Shown: positions 6,674-15,590, counted from the first letter of the stretch. The stretch is DNA of 34,829 nucleotides from Sphingomonadales bacterium (GCA_022360855.1 JAKSBY010000565.1:1-34829); one strand, 5' to 3'. Made by a program: numbers and translations. Notes: generated from the sequence alone by a model not told the origin.

Positions 6674-9121
6674 CTACAGCTTGGCGGATACCTGGAAGAG
6701 CACGGTGCGCGGCTCGCCCGGGAAATTGCCGCCGCGAGCGGTGAACCCGCTGGACTGATACTCGTCGTTCAGCAGGTTCTTCATGTTGATCTGGAAACTC
6801 AGATTCTTCCACTGCGTTTGCCAGCTCAGGTCGAAGATCACGTAGGACTTGACGTCCTGACCATTGAAATTGATCCGCTCGCTCACGTAATCCATGCCGC
6901 CGGCAATGGCGGAGCTCAGGAACGGTATGTCGTACCGGGTCCACAAACCGACCGTATGTTCCGGCGCGTTCGCAAACCTGTCTCCCACGGCAAAGCTGAC
7001 GAATGTGCCGGCGCCCTCGATGATCCGGGTATCGTTATAGGCATAGTTTGCCATGAAGACCCAGCGGGAGGTGACATCCGCGATCAAATCCAGTTCAACG
7101 CCCTTGGCCCGCACCCGCCCGAACGAAACGAGCGAGTTGGGCGGGGCATTGGGGTCGGGATCGGCCTGCAACAGATTCTCTTTCGTAATCTGGTAGATGG
7201 CCATGCCCGCCTGCACCCGGTCGTCAAAGAGATAGCCCTTGACCCCGGCTTCATACTGAACGCTTTCTTCGGGATCGAACGGGCCGCTGGGGGAGAACTG
7301 GCTTGCCTGCCCCTGGGCGCGGAAACCTTCCGAGTAGGACAAGTAGAGCGATACGCCCTGCCACGGTTTGAAGACCCCGCCACCCCGGAACGTGACCGCG
7401 CTGTCGGAGAAGTCATTCAGACCGCCGGTCTTGTCCTTCTGCTTGAAGTCGTCGTAGCGAAGACCGCCGACCAGCTGGAACCAGTCGGTGATTTCGACCT
7501 GATCTTGCAGATAGATTCCGAAAAAGGACGTCTTGTTATCGATGAGAAACAGGGTCGGCAGATCGCCTACGAAAGACGTTCCATAGACCGGATTGGCCAG
7601 AGACAGGGGCGCCGCGCCGCCGCCGCCGAGATCTTCAAACGCATCCTGGACGAAGTAGTCGCCCCCCACCAGAATCGTATGCGCCATCCCCCCGATCTCG
7701 GTCTGATAGACCGTATCGAGCGTAAGGCTCAGCTCCTCGGTTTCACGCTCCTGCTCACGCTGCTGCCGCCTGACGGAATCGACTACGCCGTCGGCGTCGG
7801 AATCAAATGCGCCGCGGGGTTCATGGTAACGCTGGTCCCGCTCATTGGAGATATACCGGGCCGTGAAATTCGTTGTCAGGCTGTCGGTGAACTCATGCGC
7901 GACTCTCGCCTGCACGACGTGCGCCTGCAGCGTCTGGAAGTCGGTCGGCTCGGCAGCGCTCCAGCTTATGTCGGCCAGGAACTCACCGTCATTACTGACC
8001 GGCACGCCCCGGATACGATGGCCCATCAGGTCCTGATCCATATAGGTCGCTTGCAGCAGCAGCGACGTGCGGTCGGACACCTCATATTCGAGGCCGACGT
8101 CAATCAGCGCGTGGACTTCCTTGGTGTTGTTCCGGAACGGCTTCTTGGTCTGATAAAAGCCGCCGAGCCTTATCCGCAGCCGCTCGTCATCGGTTACCGC
8201 GCCGGAATACTCTCCGGAGAGACCATACAGGTCATAACTGCCGGTAAACAAGCTGACGGTGGCGTCCTTATCGGCGGTCGGCTTTTTGGTGACATTGTTG
8301 ATCAGGCCACCGGGATTCGCGCCGCCATAGAGCATGCCGCTCGGCCCTTTCAGGAACTCGACCCGCTCGATATTGAACAGATGCGGCACGGCAAATTCGG
8401 AGAAGGGGTCGCCCCTGACGCCGTCATAGCGAATCTCTTCCTGCCTGAAGCCCCTGAAGGTCACGGCGGAATAGGCATATTGAGTCACGCCGCTGACGGA
8501 TCGGTACAGGTCGGTCACCTGCCGCGCCGCCTGGTCGGCAATCAACTGCTGCGACAGCACCTGTATGGACTGAGGTATATCCAGCAGGTCTGTCGGCGTC
8601 TTCATGCCCGTGGTCGTTTCCTCGACACGGTAGAATTCCTTCACCCGCCCAACAACGACAATCTCCTCAACCTCACCCGCGTCGCTGCCCTCGGCTGCGA
8701 TATCCGCGTCGTCCTGAGCAACGGCCCCACCTGAGCCGAATAGTATTGTGGCGATACTCGCCAACAAGGACTGTTTCAGTTTTCCTCCCGGCACACTTCC
8801 CTCCCGGTCTTGGTTTTTTGCAATTATCAGATGGCCGCCCTCGTTGAAGGAGGCTTGAAGACCGGTGTCTTTAAGGAGAAGTTCAACCGCCTTGCTAACG
8901 GTGTAATCCCCCTTAAGCCGATTTGCGCTGTACTCTTTGACAAGGTCAAACTGGTACAACACCGATATATCGGCCTGCCGGCCAAAAGCCGTAAGAGCGC
9001 CATCCGCTCTTTGCCGGGGAATATCAAACCGAATACGCTGCTTTTCCGCGCTTACAGGCTCAGGCGTTGCCAAAAGAATGGCAGCCCCGATAAGGGCCAC
9101 CCCCAGCCTCGCAGCATGCAC
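6674..9121 (-). CDS. TonB-dependent outer-membrane receptor with STN signalling domain
   Basis: An 815-residue FecA/FpvA-type transducing receptor. After a signal peptide (residues 1-25, ending PVSA) comes a secretin/TonB short N-terminal domain (~27-103: FDIPRQRADGAL to GGHLIIAKN), which in this family contacts the FecR-like anti-sigma factor. A TonB-box-like EEIVVVGRV precedes the plug (~160-290, with QVTDLYRSVSGV and VEFLKGPSGMLYGG). The C-terminal barrel ends in VLFQVSAKL. The start is GTG. Odd: between STN and plug (112-136) lies a second signal-peptide-like segment, preceded at V110 by an in-frame GTG with a strong ribosome site. The ECF sigma and FecR-like genes lie directly upstream on the same strand, which supports a surface-signalling role. 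The ligand may be a siderophore or an unusual peptide. Confidence 0.93.
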   Translation of the reverse strand: MHAARLGVALIGAAILLATPEPVSAEKQRIRFDIPRQRADGALTAFGRQADISVLYQFDLVKEYSANRLKGDYTVSKAVELLLKDTGLQASFNEGGHLIIAKNQDREGSVPGGKLKQSLLASIATILFGSGGAVAQDDADIAAEGSDAGEVEEIVVVGRVKEFYRVEETTTGMKTPTDLLDIPQSIQVLSQQLIADQAARQVTDLYRSVSGVTQYAYSAVTFRGFRQEEIRYDGVRGDPFSEFAVPHLFNIERVEFLKGPSGMLYGGANPGGLINNVTKKPTADKDATVSLFTGSYDLYGLSGEYSGAVTDDERLRIRLGGFYQTKKPFRNNTKEVHALIDVGLEYEVSDRTSLLLQATYMDQDLMGHRIRGVPVSNDGEFLADISWSAAEPTDFQTLQAHVVQARVAHEFTDSLTTNFTARYISNERDQRYHEPRGAFDSDADGVVDSVRRQQREQERETEELSLTLDTVYQTEIGGMAHTILVGGDYFVQDAFEDLGGGGAAPLSLANPVYGTSFVGDLPTLFLIDNKTSFFGIYLQDQVEITDWFQLVGGLRYDDFKQKDKTGGLNDFSDSAVTFRGGGVFKPWQGVSLYLSYSEGFRAQGQASQFSPSGPFDPEESVQYEAGVKGYLFDDRVQAGMAIYQITKENLLQADPDPNAPPNSLVSFGRVRAKGVELDLIADVTSRWVFMANYAYNDTRIIEGAGTFVSFAVGDRFANAPEHTVGLWTRYDIPFLSSAIAGGMDYVSERINFNGQDVKSYVIFDLSWQTQWKNLSFQINMKNLLNDEYQSSGFTARGGNFPGEPRTVLFQVSAKL
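8792..8805 (-). promoter_or_regulatory. Possible internal ribosome binding site and GTG start in the receptor gene
   Basis: On the minus strand GGGAGGGAAGTGTG places a near-perfect Shine-Dalgarno sequence about five bases before an in-frame GTG (8794-8792). The peptide that would start here, MPGGKLKQSLLASIATIL, has lysines, a hydrophobic core and an AVA-Q cleavage site, so it looks like a complete signal peptide. Initiation here would yield a receptor without the STN domain. Confidence 0.5.
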
Positions 9122-9283
9122 CCGTAAACGACCTAACGCTCCCCGGCCTGCAATGCCCGAAGGAGCCGGATCAGCCGCCTCATGAGCACCGCATGGTGGT
9201 AAGACCGGAAAAGCGCGAAAAACCCTTAATGCTCGGAAGAGAATTCTTTTTTTTTATGAAACGCCACGAAAAGGGACCGATAA

Positions 9284-10417
9284 TTATAGTGCGGACAACT
9301 GAATCCTGTCTCCCTCCAAGGTTTCCACTTTAAGGCCGAAACCGGCGCTGAGAGCGGAAAGCAAGGCATCGATGTCATCCGTCTTGTAATGTCCGCCGAT
9401 GCGCATCTTGGCAACCGAGTCATCCGTTATAATCAACTCTTTATCGGTATAGCGACCGATTTCCGCCAAGGCTTCCTCCAGCGTTTCACCAGAAAAAATC
9501 AAGGCACCGTCGCGCCAAGCCAGCTTGCGCTCTAGGATTTCGTCCGGAATCTGAGCCTCCAAAGTCCGGATAACCTCATCATAGCGCGCAGACTGACCGG
9601 CCGTAAGAAGCACGTGCTTGTCCGGAAGCTCTTTGTTGTCCGAAGTCTCGCCGCCGGGAATGAGAACCGGTGTATCGTCCAGCACTCTTACCGTTCGCGG
9701 TGTATACGAATCCGCAAGAACGCGAACGACCCCCTCGGTGACGGTCACGTCAACGAGCGCGCCGGTAATGCGCACATTGAAAACCGTACCGACCGCTTCT
9801 GCGGAGCCCGACCCTGCATAAACCACGAATGGGCGGCCGGGATCTTCGGCGACCTCGAAACCGGCCTCACCGGCAAACAGGGTAACGGAGCGCCGGGCGC
9901 CATCATAGTCTACCGACGCACGGCTGCCCGTATTCAGCGCAATCACCGAGCCGTCCTCCAAAATGTGACGGGCCTGCTCACCGGCCGCCGTCTCATACTC
10001 CGCCGGCAGCGGTGCATTCGGGGCAAAAAGGGCCGCCGCGACAACCGCCGATGCCAAGGCGGCGGCGGCACCGAACCAGGCCAGGCGCGCACGGGAGCCG
10101 ATTCCCGGCCGCGACGGACCACCCGGGAGCCCGTCGCCGCGGTACTTCTCTTCCTGGCGCCTTTCGGATTGAAAATCGGCAAGGGGAAAGATATCCGCCA
10201 GCCCCTCGAGGATGGCCATTGAATCCCAATCGCCTGCCATTTTCACAAGACACTCGCGGTGCCGGCGACTCCTGCTCACCCATTCCCGGAGCGCATCCAA
10301 TTCGTCGGCGGACAGCGCGCCGCGGTCCAGACGGACAATCCAGTTCGCCGCCTCCGCCGTTACTTTCATGTGGTCGGGAAATGCGATCAGTTCGCTCCCT
10401 GTCCTGGCGCTAGCCAT
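9284..10417 (-). CDS. FecR-type anti-sigma/signal-transducing inner-membrane protein
   Basis: 377 residues. The N-terminal cytosolic DUF4880-type region (~23-70, AANWIVRLDRGALSADE) would bind the sigma factor. One transmembrane helix follows a basic segment (~109-132, ARLAWFGAAAALASAVVAAA). The periplasmic FecR domain runs ~140-240 (RHILEDGSVIALNTGSRASV, VTLFAGEAGFEV, VGTVFNVRI, VTVTEGVVRV). The C-terminal ~300-377 is an STN-like/DUF4974 domain (LAWRDGALIFSGETLEEAL) that meets the receptor's STN domain. The ATG overlaps the end of the sigma-factor gene by 8 bases, a sign of translational coupling and matched amounts. A 162-base gap separates it from the downstream receptor gene. Confidence 0.94.
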   Translation of the reverse strand: MASARTGSELIAFPDHMKVTAEAANWIVRLDRGALSADELDALREWVSRSRRHRECLVKMAGDWDSMAILEGLADIFPLADFQSERRQEEKYRGDGLPGGPSRPGIGSRARLAWFGAAAALASAVVAAALFAPNAPLPAEYETAAGEQARHILEDGSVIALNTGSRASVDYDGARRSVTLFAGEAGFEVAEDPGRPFVVYAGSGSAEAVGTVFNVRITGALVDVTVTEGVVRVLADSYTPRTVRVLDDTPVLIPGGETSDNKELPDKHVLLTAGQSARYDEVIRTLEAQIPDEILERKLAWRDGALIFSGETLEEALAEIGRYTDKELIITDDSVAKMRIGGHYKTDDIDALLSALSAGFGLKVETLEGDRIQLSAL

Positions 10418-11090
10418 GGCTCAGCCCACCGTTCTTGGCTATTCTGCCAATCTCCTCCTCCAACGCAAAATCACCGAGCGGGGCCGCCTCCAATTCGTTC
10501 ATGTAGTCGCTACATTGGATAATGGCTTTCGTCAAATGCGCCTCAACGGTCTTCAGACTGATATTCATTTCATCTGCAATTTCCTTTTGCGATAGCCCGT
10601 ACACGCGTCGCAGAACGAAGGCGCGGCGGCGCCTTTCCGGTAATTTGCCCACGGCACGGCAGAAAACCGCGAATTTTTCGCGGTATTCGAGCTGTTGATC
10701 CATGGACGGCACTTGCGACACAAGTGTTTCGGAGAGCAGATCTCCCAGCGTATCCGTCAAGCGGTACTCGCTCTTTTCCAACTTCTTAAGAGCAAGGTTC
10801 TTGGCCGCTTTGTACAGATAGGCCTTGGGGAACCTGATCTCGCGTTTGTTTTGGGCCTCGATAGCCTTGACAAAGACCTCTTGGATAATGTCCTCGGCAT
10901 CATGTGGCGCCTTCTTCAGATAGCGCGCGACAAACCGCATGAGAGATTTGCGCATATCCGCGTAGACCAATCTCAGTTCGAAAAGATTGTTTTCAGCTTG
11001 TGAACTGCCGAATAGGGGATCTCTCTCGGTCTCTTCGTTTCCCAGCCCCCCTATTCCTGTGTTGACTTCCATAGTCATGCGCCATTTCAC
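10410..11090 (-). CDS. FecI-like ECF RNA polymerase sigma factor
   Basis: About 226 residues. Region 2 (~45-110) holds DAEDIIQEVFVKAIEAQ, the -10-recognising helix of ECF sigmas. Region 4 (~150-200) holds LPERRRRAFVLRRVYGLSQKEIADEMNIS and KTVEAHLTKAI, the -35-binding helix-turn-helix. The N-terminus has a poorly conserved ~30-residue extension; later ATGs at 11078 and 11072 are possible starts. It heads the minus-strand set sigma - FecR - STN receptor - serine hydrolase - amidohydrolase. In the Fec paradigm, ligand binding at the receptor is relayed through FecR to release sigma, which transcribes the receptor operon. An inverted repeat lies about 60-80 bases upstream. Confidence 0.94.
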   Translation of the reverse strand: MKWRMTMEVNTGIGGLGNEETERDPLFGSSQAENNLFELRLVYADMRKSLMRFVARYLKKAPHDAEDIIQEVFVKAIEAQNKREIRFPKAYLYKAAKNLALKKLEKSEYRLTDTLGDLLSETLVSQVPSMDQQLEYREKFAVFCRAVGKLPERRRRAFVLRRVYGLSQKEIADEMNISLKTVEAHLTKAIIQCSDYMNELEAAPLGDFALEEEIGRIAKNGGLSHG

Positions 11091-11147
11091 CAGTTTTGGG
11101 GCCTACGGGTATTCAAATAAACAGCCTATAGACGATTAATTACATAT

Positions 11148-11170
11148 CATTAGAAATGTATATTCTAATG
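11148..11170. promoter_or_regulatory. Inverted repeat upstream of the ECF sigma gene
   Basis: CATTAGAA (11148-11155) and TTCTAATG (11163-11170) form a perfect 8-bp dyad around seven bases, 58-80 bases ahead of the sigma-factor ATG. Size and position fit a dimeric repressor or activator site overlapping the promoter. It does not match a good Fur box. The bound protein is unknown. Confidence 0.45.
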
Positions 11171-11531
11171 GACTGCCAGTTGAATAGCAACGGCTTTTGT
11201 TTCAGCCAAGATGCTCGGGATCAGGCTGCTCCGCGCACTTCGAAACCGACAACGCCCAGTTTCGCAGCCATTATCCCATGCGCACGCCGGCGATATCCGT
11301 CATAGGCGGCGGCCGTGCCCTCGGCGCCATCATCGGCACACGAGTGCCAGCACCATGAAAGCAAAAAGCAAGACCGGCTGACATACGTGTTTCCCTGTTT
11401 ATCCCATTCGTCAGTCTCCACCCTTCGATTCCGACTTGGATTCACCGTTTTTTCCGCGATCCAGATCCACCTAACGGGCAAGAGCAGCGTTCGATGAGCG
11501 CAAGGTCTCTCTAACCGCGATCTCGCATTTA

Positions 11532-11559
11532 AAACATTTACATTAAAACTAAAATGTTT
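11532..11559. promoter_or_regulatory. Inverted repeat upstream of the second TonB receptor
   Basis: AAACATTT (11532-11539) and AAATGTTT (11552-11559) form a perfect 8-bp dyad with a 12-base spacer in an AT-rich patch about 140 bases ahead of the receptor ATG. An internal ACAT-N10-ATGT half-site pair (11540-11557) resembles AT-rich sites at 11142-11159 and 34567-34584. A regulator site is plausible but unproven. Confidence 0.4.
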
Positions 11560-11697
11560 CTACTATGCCTCACAACTTCTCCCTCGGGGAAAGCCGCCTG
11601 GATCGGCTCGCCGTGAGGGGCAAAAAATGGGTTTGCCGCATGCGCCGGCCCGTAGCGGGGGTTCTTGCGACGCCCGTTGGAATCTGAGGAGGAAACA

Positions 11698-14331
11698 ATG
11701 AAATCGAACAGGCAAGCGCTGCTTGTTGCAGCCGCAGCTCTCGGCGCGCTCGGGACAACGTCCGGCGGCATTGCGCAGAATGCGGAGGACCACGAGGAAG
11801 AGATGGAAATGATGGTCGTTGTGGGCAGCGCGATCCGCACACCGACCGCAGAATCCGATACAACGTCGCAGCCGGTGCAATATCTGACGCGTGAAAGTTT
11901 CGACCTGACGCCCGCCGACTCGATCGCCGATTTTCTGCAACAGCTTCCGGTCGCGACCGGTTTCGGCCGCACCTCCATCAACGACGAGTACAACGGCGGC
12001 CGCGCGTCGATCAACCTGCGCGGTCTCGGCCAGCAATACACCCTCGTCCTAGTCGACGGGCGCCGGCTTGGCGGCGAGAATGTTCCCGACATCGGTGCGA
12101 TCCCGCCCGGTGCGATCGAGGGTATCGAGGTGCTGAAGACCGGCGCATCGGCCATCTACGGCTCCGATGCCGTCTCCGGTGTGGTCAACATCCGCCTGCG
12201 CAAGAATTACGAAGGCATCGAGTTCCACTCGTCTTACGGCGGCGCCACCTTGGGCGGTGGCAAGACATTCCGTGTGGGGTCGGTTTTCGGTCTTCAGGAG
12301 GGGCCGTTCTCTTTCACCGGCAGCTTTGAATATCAGGACGATAAAGGCTTCCAGAAGTTCCAGCGCGAGCTCACCCGGAGCCGTGACCACACGCCCTTCG
12401 GTGGCCTGGACCGGCGCAGTGGCACCATGACAGAGCCGCACCAGATCTTCCTGGCCACTGGTGAGCGGTTGGTTATGGACACCTCGCGCTTTGGCCCGGG
12501 CGTCGTGGCCACAGGCCCGGCGGACTTTGTGCCGCGCACGCCGGACTTTGCCATGTCCGGACAGGAGCAATCCAAACAGCCGCCCCAGGAACGCTGGTCG
12601 GCCCATTGGGCTTCGGAATACGAGTTCATGGATGGCGCGGTCAGCCTTTATACGCGCGGCTATATCGACAACCGCCAGCGGAATCTCATCATCCACCCGC
12701 CGATGACGTTCGTGACCGTTTCCGCGGATAACCCGAACAACCCGTTCGGTGTGGACGCGGGCGTCTTTTATCTCTTCAGCCCGACCGTCGATGTTCAAGG
12801 CGTCGACTTTGGCGAGACACCCTTCGACGACCTGATGCGGATCGATTCGAATACGCTGAACCTGCAAGGCACGGCCGGATTGGAGGGAACCATCGCCGAA
12901 CGCTTCACCTGGGACCTCGGCTATACCTATTTCAGGGAACGCGCCAACATATTCCAGCGCAATGACATTGCCCTCTCCCCCGCTCGGGAAGCCGTGGACT
13001 CGGGCCTGTTCAATCCCTTCTGCATCTTCTGCAACGGTCAGGATGTCATCAATGCCGTCAGTGTCGACACATTTACCCAACGCATCAACAAGGTGCAGAC
13101 CATCGACTTCACGATCTCCGGCGATCTCTTCGATTGGGGCGGCGGCACCGTCCAGTTCGCGGCCGGCTACCAGCACCGCGAGGTCGACTTCGCCCTTCGG
13201 CCGGACGAAGCGGCGCAAACCTACAGCTTCTGGTGGAACGGCTCGGCGTTCGGTCCGGAAAGTGGCAGCCGAAACGTCGATGCGGGATTCATCGAGCTGC
13301 GCGCGCCGCTCTATGACAATCCGGATGCGGATTTCTTCGAAGGAGCAGAGATCAGCGGGGCCGTTCGCCACGAAAACTATAGCGATTTCGGCTCATCGAC
13401 CGTCTGGCAGACTTTCGGCAAGCTGACATTCGTGGACGAGCAGGTCATTTTCCGCGGCAGCTTCGCCAAGACCTTCCGGGCACCGAGCGTCGATGCCTTG
13501 ACGACGCCCGAGGTGACGGCCTTCCAGGGCGGTCTCGCCTTCTTCGATCCGGTCATCGACGGGATCGTCAGCGAGCTCAACATCACATCGGGCGGCAATC
13601 CGGATCTCGCTCCGGAGATCGGCAATACCTTCAACTTTGGCCTTATCGTGCGCCCGGAATCGGTGCCCAACCTGTTCTTCAGCATCGATTATTGGCGTAC
13701 GGACATCACCGATATCATCCGCACACCGAGCATTCAGGGCCTGTTCTTCGGCACCGAGACGGGGGGGTCGCTGAATCGCAATACGCAATCGGGCATTCCC
13801 GATGTCGATGTCCGTTTGGATAACGGGGGCAAGCTGGAAGCCGCCGGGATCGATTTCAGCGCCACCTACCATTACGAGGTTGGCCGGAACGACCTGTCCT
13901 TCTTCGCCAACGGCACCCGGCTCACCACATTCGAGGAAAGCGCCAATGCCGAGACCATCGTCCATCTGGGCGAGTTCAGCCAGTCCTTCAACGCGATTCC
14001 GAAATGGAAGGTAGTGACCGGTGTCACACTGGACCGCGGCCCGCTGGACGCTGCGTTGACGTTTAACTACACCGGCGGCGTGCGCGATGCCGTGGCCGAT
14101 ATCGAGCGCAAGACGGATTCTTACGAGACCATCGATATTCAAGTTGGCTACGACCTTGGCGCCTCGTTCGGCAACGGCATCCTGTCCGACACGCGCATCT
14201 ATGTCGGCGCCGACAATGTCCTGGGCCACAAACCGATCTTCATCGCCGAGTTCTCGGACGCCGCGCTGGAGACATCGCCGAATACACTTCTCGGACGGTT
14301 CATTTACGCCGGCATCAGGAAGAAGTTCTAG
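11698..14331 (+). CDS. TonB-dependent outer-membrane receptor (CirA/BtuB-like, no STN domain)
   Basis: 877 residues from the ATG at 11698, chosen because GAGGAGGAAACA sits directly before it and a signal peptide follows (MKSNRQALLVAAAALGALG, cleavage near GIAQ). A TonB-box-like MMVVVGSAI (~residues 37-45) precedes the plug: SIADFLQQLPV, INLRGLG, LVLVDGRRLGG, IEVLKTGASAIYGSDAVSGVVNI. The 22-strand barrel ends in FIYAGIRKKF with a terminal Phe, as outer-membrane porin-fold proteins do. Lack of STN means it imports without sigma signalling. The same type is common in sphingomonad and caulobacter genomes, where many copies import peptides, glycans or siderophores. It is divergent from the ECF sigma gene and followed on the same strand by the EutB-like dehydratase. 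Confidence 0.93.
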   Translation: MKSNRQALLVAAAALGALGTTSGGIAQNAEDHEEEMEMMVVVGSAIRTPTAESDTTSQPVQYLTRESFDLTPADSIADFLQQLPVATGFGRTSINDEYNGGRASINLRGLGQQYTLVLVDGRRLGGENVPDIGAIPPGAIEGIEVLKTGASAIYGSDAVSGVVNIRLRKNYEGIEFHSSYGGATLGGGKTFRVGSVFGLQEGPFSFTGSFEYQDDKGFQKFQRELTRSRDHTPFGGLDRRSGTMTEPHQIFLATGERLVMDTSRFGPGVVATGPADFVPRTPDFAMSGQEQSKQPPQERWSAHWASEYEFMDGAVSLYTRGYIDNRQRNLIIHPPMTFVTVSADNPNNPFGVDAGVFYLFSPTVDVQGVDFGETPFDDLMRIDSNTLNLQGTAGLEGTIAERFTWDLGYTYFRERANIFQRNDIALSPAREAVDSGLFNPFCIFCNGQDVINAVSVDTFTQRINKVQTIDFTISGDLFDWGGGTVQFAAGYQHREVDFALRPDEAAQTYSFWWNGSAFGPESGSRNVDAGFIELRAPLYDNPDADFFEGAEISGAVRHENYSDFGSSTVWQTFGKLTFVDEQVIFRGSFAKTFRAPSVDALTTPEVTAFQGGLAFFDPVIDGIVSELNITSGGNPDLAPEIGNTFNFGLIVRPESVPNLFFSIDYWRTDITDIIRTPSIQGLFFGTETGGSLNRNTQSGIPDVDVRLDNGGKLEAAGIDFSATYHYEVGRNDLSFFANGTRLTTFEESANAETIVHLGEFSQSFNAIPKWKVVTGVTLDRGPLDAALTFNYTGGVRDAVADIERKTDSYETIDIQVGYDLGASFGNGILSDTRIYVGADNVLGHKPIFIAEFSDAALETSPNTLLGRFIYAGIRKKF

Positions 14332-14369
14332 CGCATATATTAAAGCGGATAGATACTTGACCGCCCATA

Positions 14370-14417
14370 GGGCCCGTAGAACAGGATGACGGGAAATGCC
14401 TCCTGCGTTACGGGCCC
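14370..14417 (+). other. Two-tier hairpin after the TonB receptor gene
   Basis: GGGCCCGTA (14370-14378) pairs with TACGGGCCC (14409-14417), and inside it CAGGA (14382-14386) pairs with TCCTG (14401-14405) across a three-by-three internal loop. A second small stem CCGGC/GCCGG (14419-14442) follows. It starts 39 bases after the receptor stop and is not followed by a T-run, so it may be a structured 3' end or a Rho-assisted terminator separating the receptor from the dehydratase. Confidence 0.5.
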
Positions 14418-14593
14418 ACCGGCAAGCCAAAAAAGCCGCCGGCCTGCTCAAATGTCGGACATTGCCTCCCTGTTAGACGCAAGCGGAAAAAAGGCAGGCG
14501 TTTTCTCTAAAAACCAGGAAAACCCGCCCGCAATGACTGCGATACGGGAAAAAATCCCTGCAACGTATTTGCTATCCTCGCACGGTCTGAAAA

Positions 14594-15580
14594 ATGCAAT
14601 CGTCGCTTGGCCCCATCGAAACCGTCACGCTTCATAACGTCCTCATGGCCCGAGAACGCATCCGCGGGATCGCATCGCGGACGCCGTTGAGGCCCTCCCT
14701 CGCCCTGGGACGCGACACCGGCCGCGCGGTTGGTCTGAAAATGGAGATCATGCAGGCGACGGGGGCGTTCAAGCTTCGCGGCGCGGCCAACTGCATCCTG
14801 GCGCTCGATCCCGAGCGACGCCGGAGCGGCATCGTGGCGGCGTCCTCGGGCAATCATGGTCGAGCGGTCGCCTATGTCGCGCAGAAACTCGGCATCCCAT
14901 CGACCATCTGCGTATCGGAGCTGGTCCCGCCGGCCAAGGTCGCGGCGGTCGCGAGTCTCGATGCGGAGGTTATCGTGACCGGACCGGACCAGGATGCGGC
15001 AATCGCCGCCGCCCGCGAAATCGCGACGACGCAGGGCCGGGCCTATATCTGCCCGTTTGACGACCCCCACGTCATCGCCGGACAGGGCACCATCGCGCTC
15101 GAAATCATGGAAGACTGGCCGGATGTGGAGACCGTCATCGTTCAGGTCAGCGGCGGCGGCTTGGCCGCCGGCGTCGCGATGGTTCTGAAAACCATCAATC
15201 CCGAGATTCGGGTGATCGGCGTGACCATGGAGCGAGGCGCGGCCATGTATCACAGCCTGCGGGCGGGCAAACCGGTGCATGTGGACGAAGTCGCTACGCT
15301 GGCCGATGGCCTTCAGGGCGGCGTGCTGGCTGAGAACCGCCATACCTTCGGTATGTGCCAGCGATATCTTGACGAGATCATGCTGGTATCCGAAGACCAG
15401 ATCGCCGACGCCATAACATATGCCTTCACAAAGGAGCGCCTGATCCTGGAAGGCGCCGGCGCCTGCGGCATCGCCCTGCTTAGAGACAAGCGCGCCGCCC
15501 AGCTCGGGCAGCATATCGTTGCCATCTGCACCGGCGACAATATCGATCCGGGCAAACTGCTCGAGATCGTGGGCGACTGA
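14594..15580 (+). CDS. PLP-dependent threonine/serine dehydratase family, hydroxyectoine-utilisation EutB-like
   Basis: 328 residues of fold-type II PLP enzyme. Seen: the Schiff-base lysine in TGAFKLRGAANC (K60), the substrate loop SSGNHGR (84-90) and the phosphate-binding glycine loop in VSGGGLAAGVA. The later segment with ERGAAMYHSLRAGKPV and ADGLQGG is, from memory of the families, closer to EutB of hydroxyectoine breakdown than to biosynthetic threonine deaminase IlvA. There is no regulatory ACT domain. It would deaminate or dehydrate a hydroxy-amino acid; serine/threonine dehydratase or serine racemase are alternatives. It is 262 bases after the receptor on the same strand and ends 10 bases from a convergent hydrolase gene. 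An M24 enzyme resembling ectoine hydrolase lies 19 kb away, but no other ectoine genes are seen. Confidence 0.88.
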   Translation: MQSSLGPIETVTLHNVLMARERIRGIASRTPLRPSLALGRDTGRAVGLKMEIMQATGAFKLRGAANCILALDPERRRSGIVAASSGNHGRAVAYVAQKLGIPSTICVSELVPPAKVAAVASLDAEVIVTGPDQDAAIAAAREIATTQGRAYICPFDDPHVIAGQGTIALEIMEDWPDVETVIVQVSGGGLAAGVAMVLKTINPEIRVIGVTMERGAAMYHSLRAGKPVHVDEVATLADGLQGGVLAENRHTFGMCQRYLDEIMLVSEDQIADAITYAFTKERLILEGAGACGIALLRDKRAAQLGQHIVAICTGDNIDPGKLLEIVGD

Positions 15581-15590
15581 AATCCAAATC

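Larger units (their letters stand above)
11091..11697. other. Divergent regulatory region between the sigma-factor and second receptor genes
   Basis: Over 600 bases with no convincing gene. The ends are AT-rich and contain inverted repeats (11148-11170 and 11532-11559), while the middle (about 11215-11480) is GC-richer. Short frames there, such as 11221-11481 on the minus strand, show no signal peptide, no known motif and no good ribosome site. The interval must hold the promoters of both divergent transcripts. Confidence 0.6.

Noticed and set aside
6632-8734. 700-codon open frame on the plus strand opposite the STN-TonB receptor
   Set aside because: It is an antisense shadow of a GC-rich gene: no known domain, no signal peptide and no ribosome site, while the minus-strand frame is a clear receptor. 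The same applies to 12049-13371 and 22275-24086.
11221-11481. Small minus-strand frame in the divergent regulatory region
   Set aside because: No ribosome site, odd composition and no recognisable motif; more likely non-coding.
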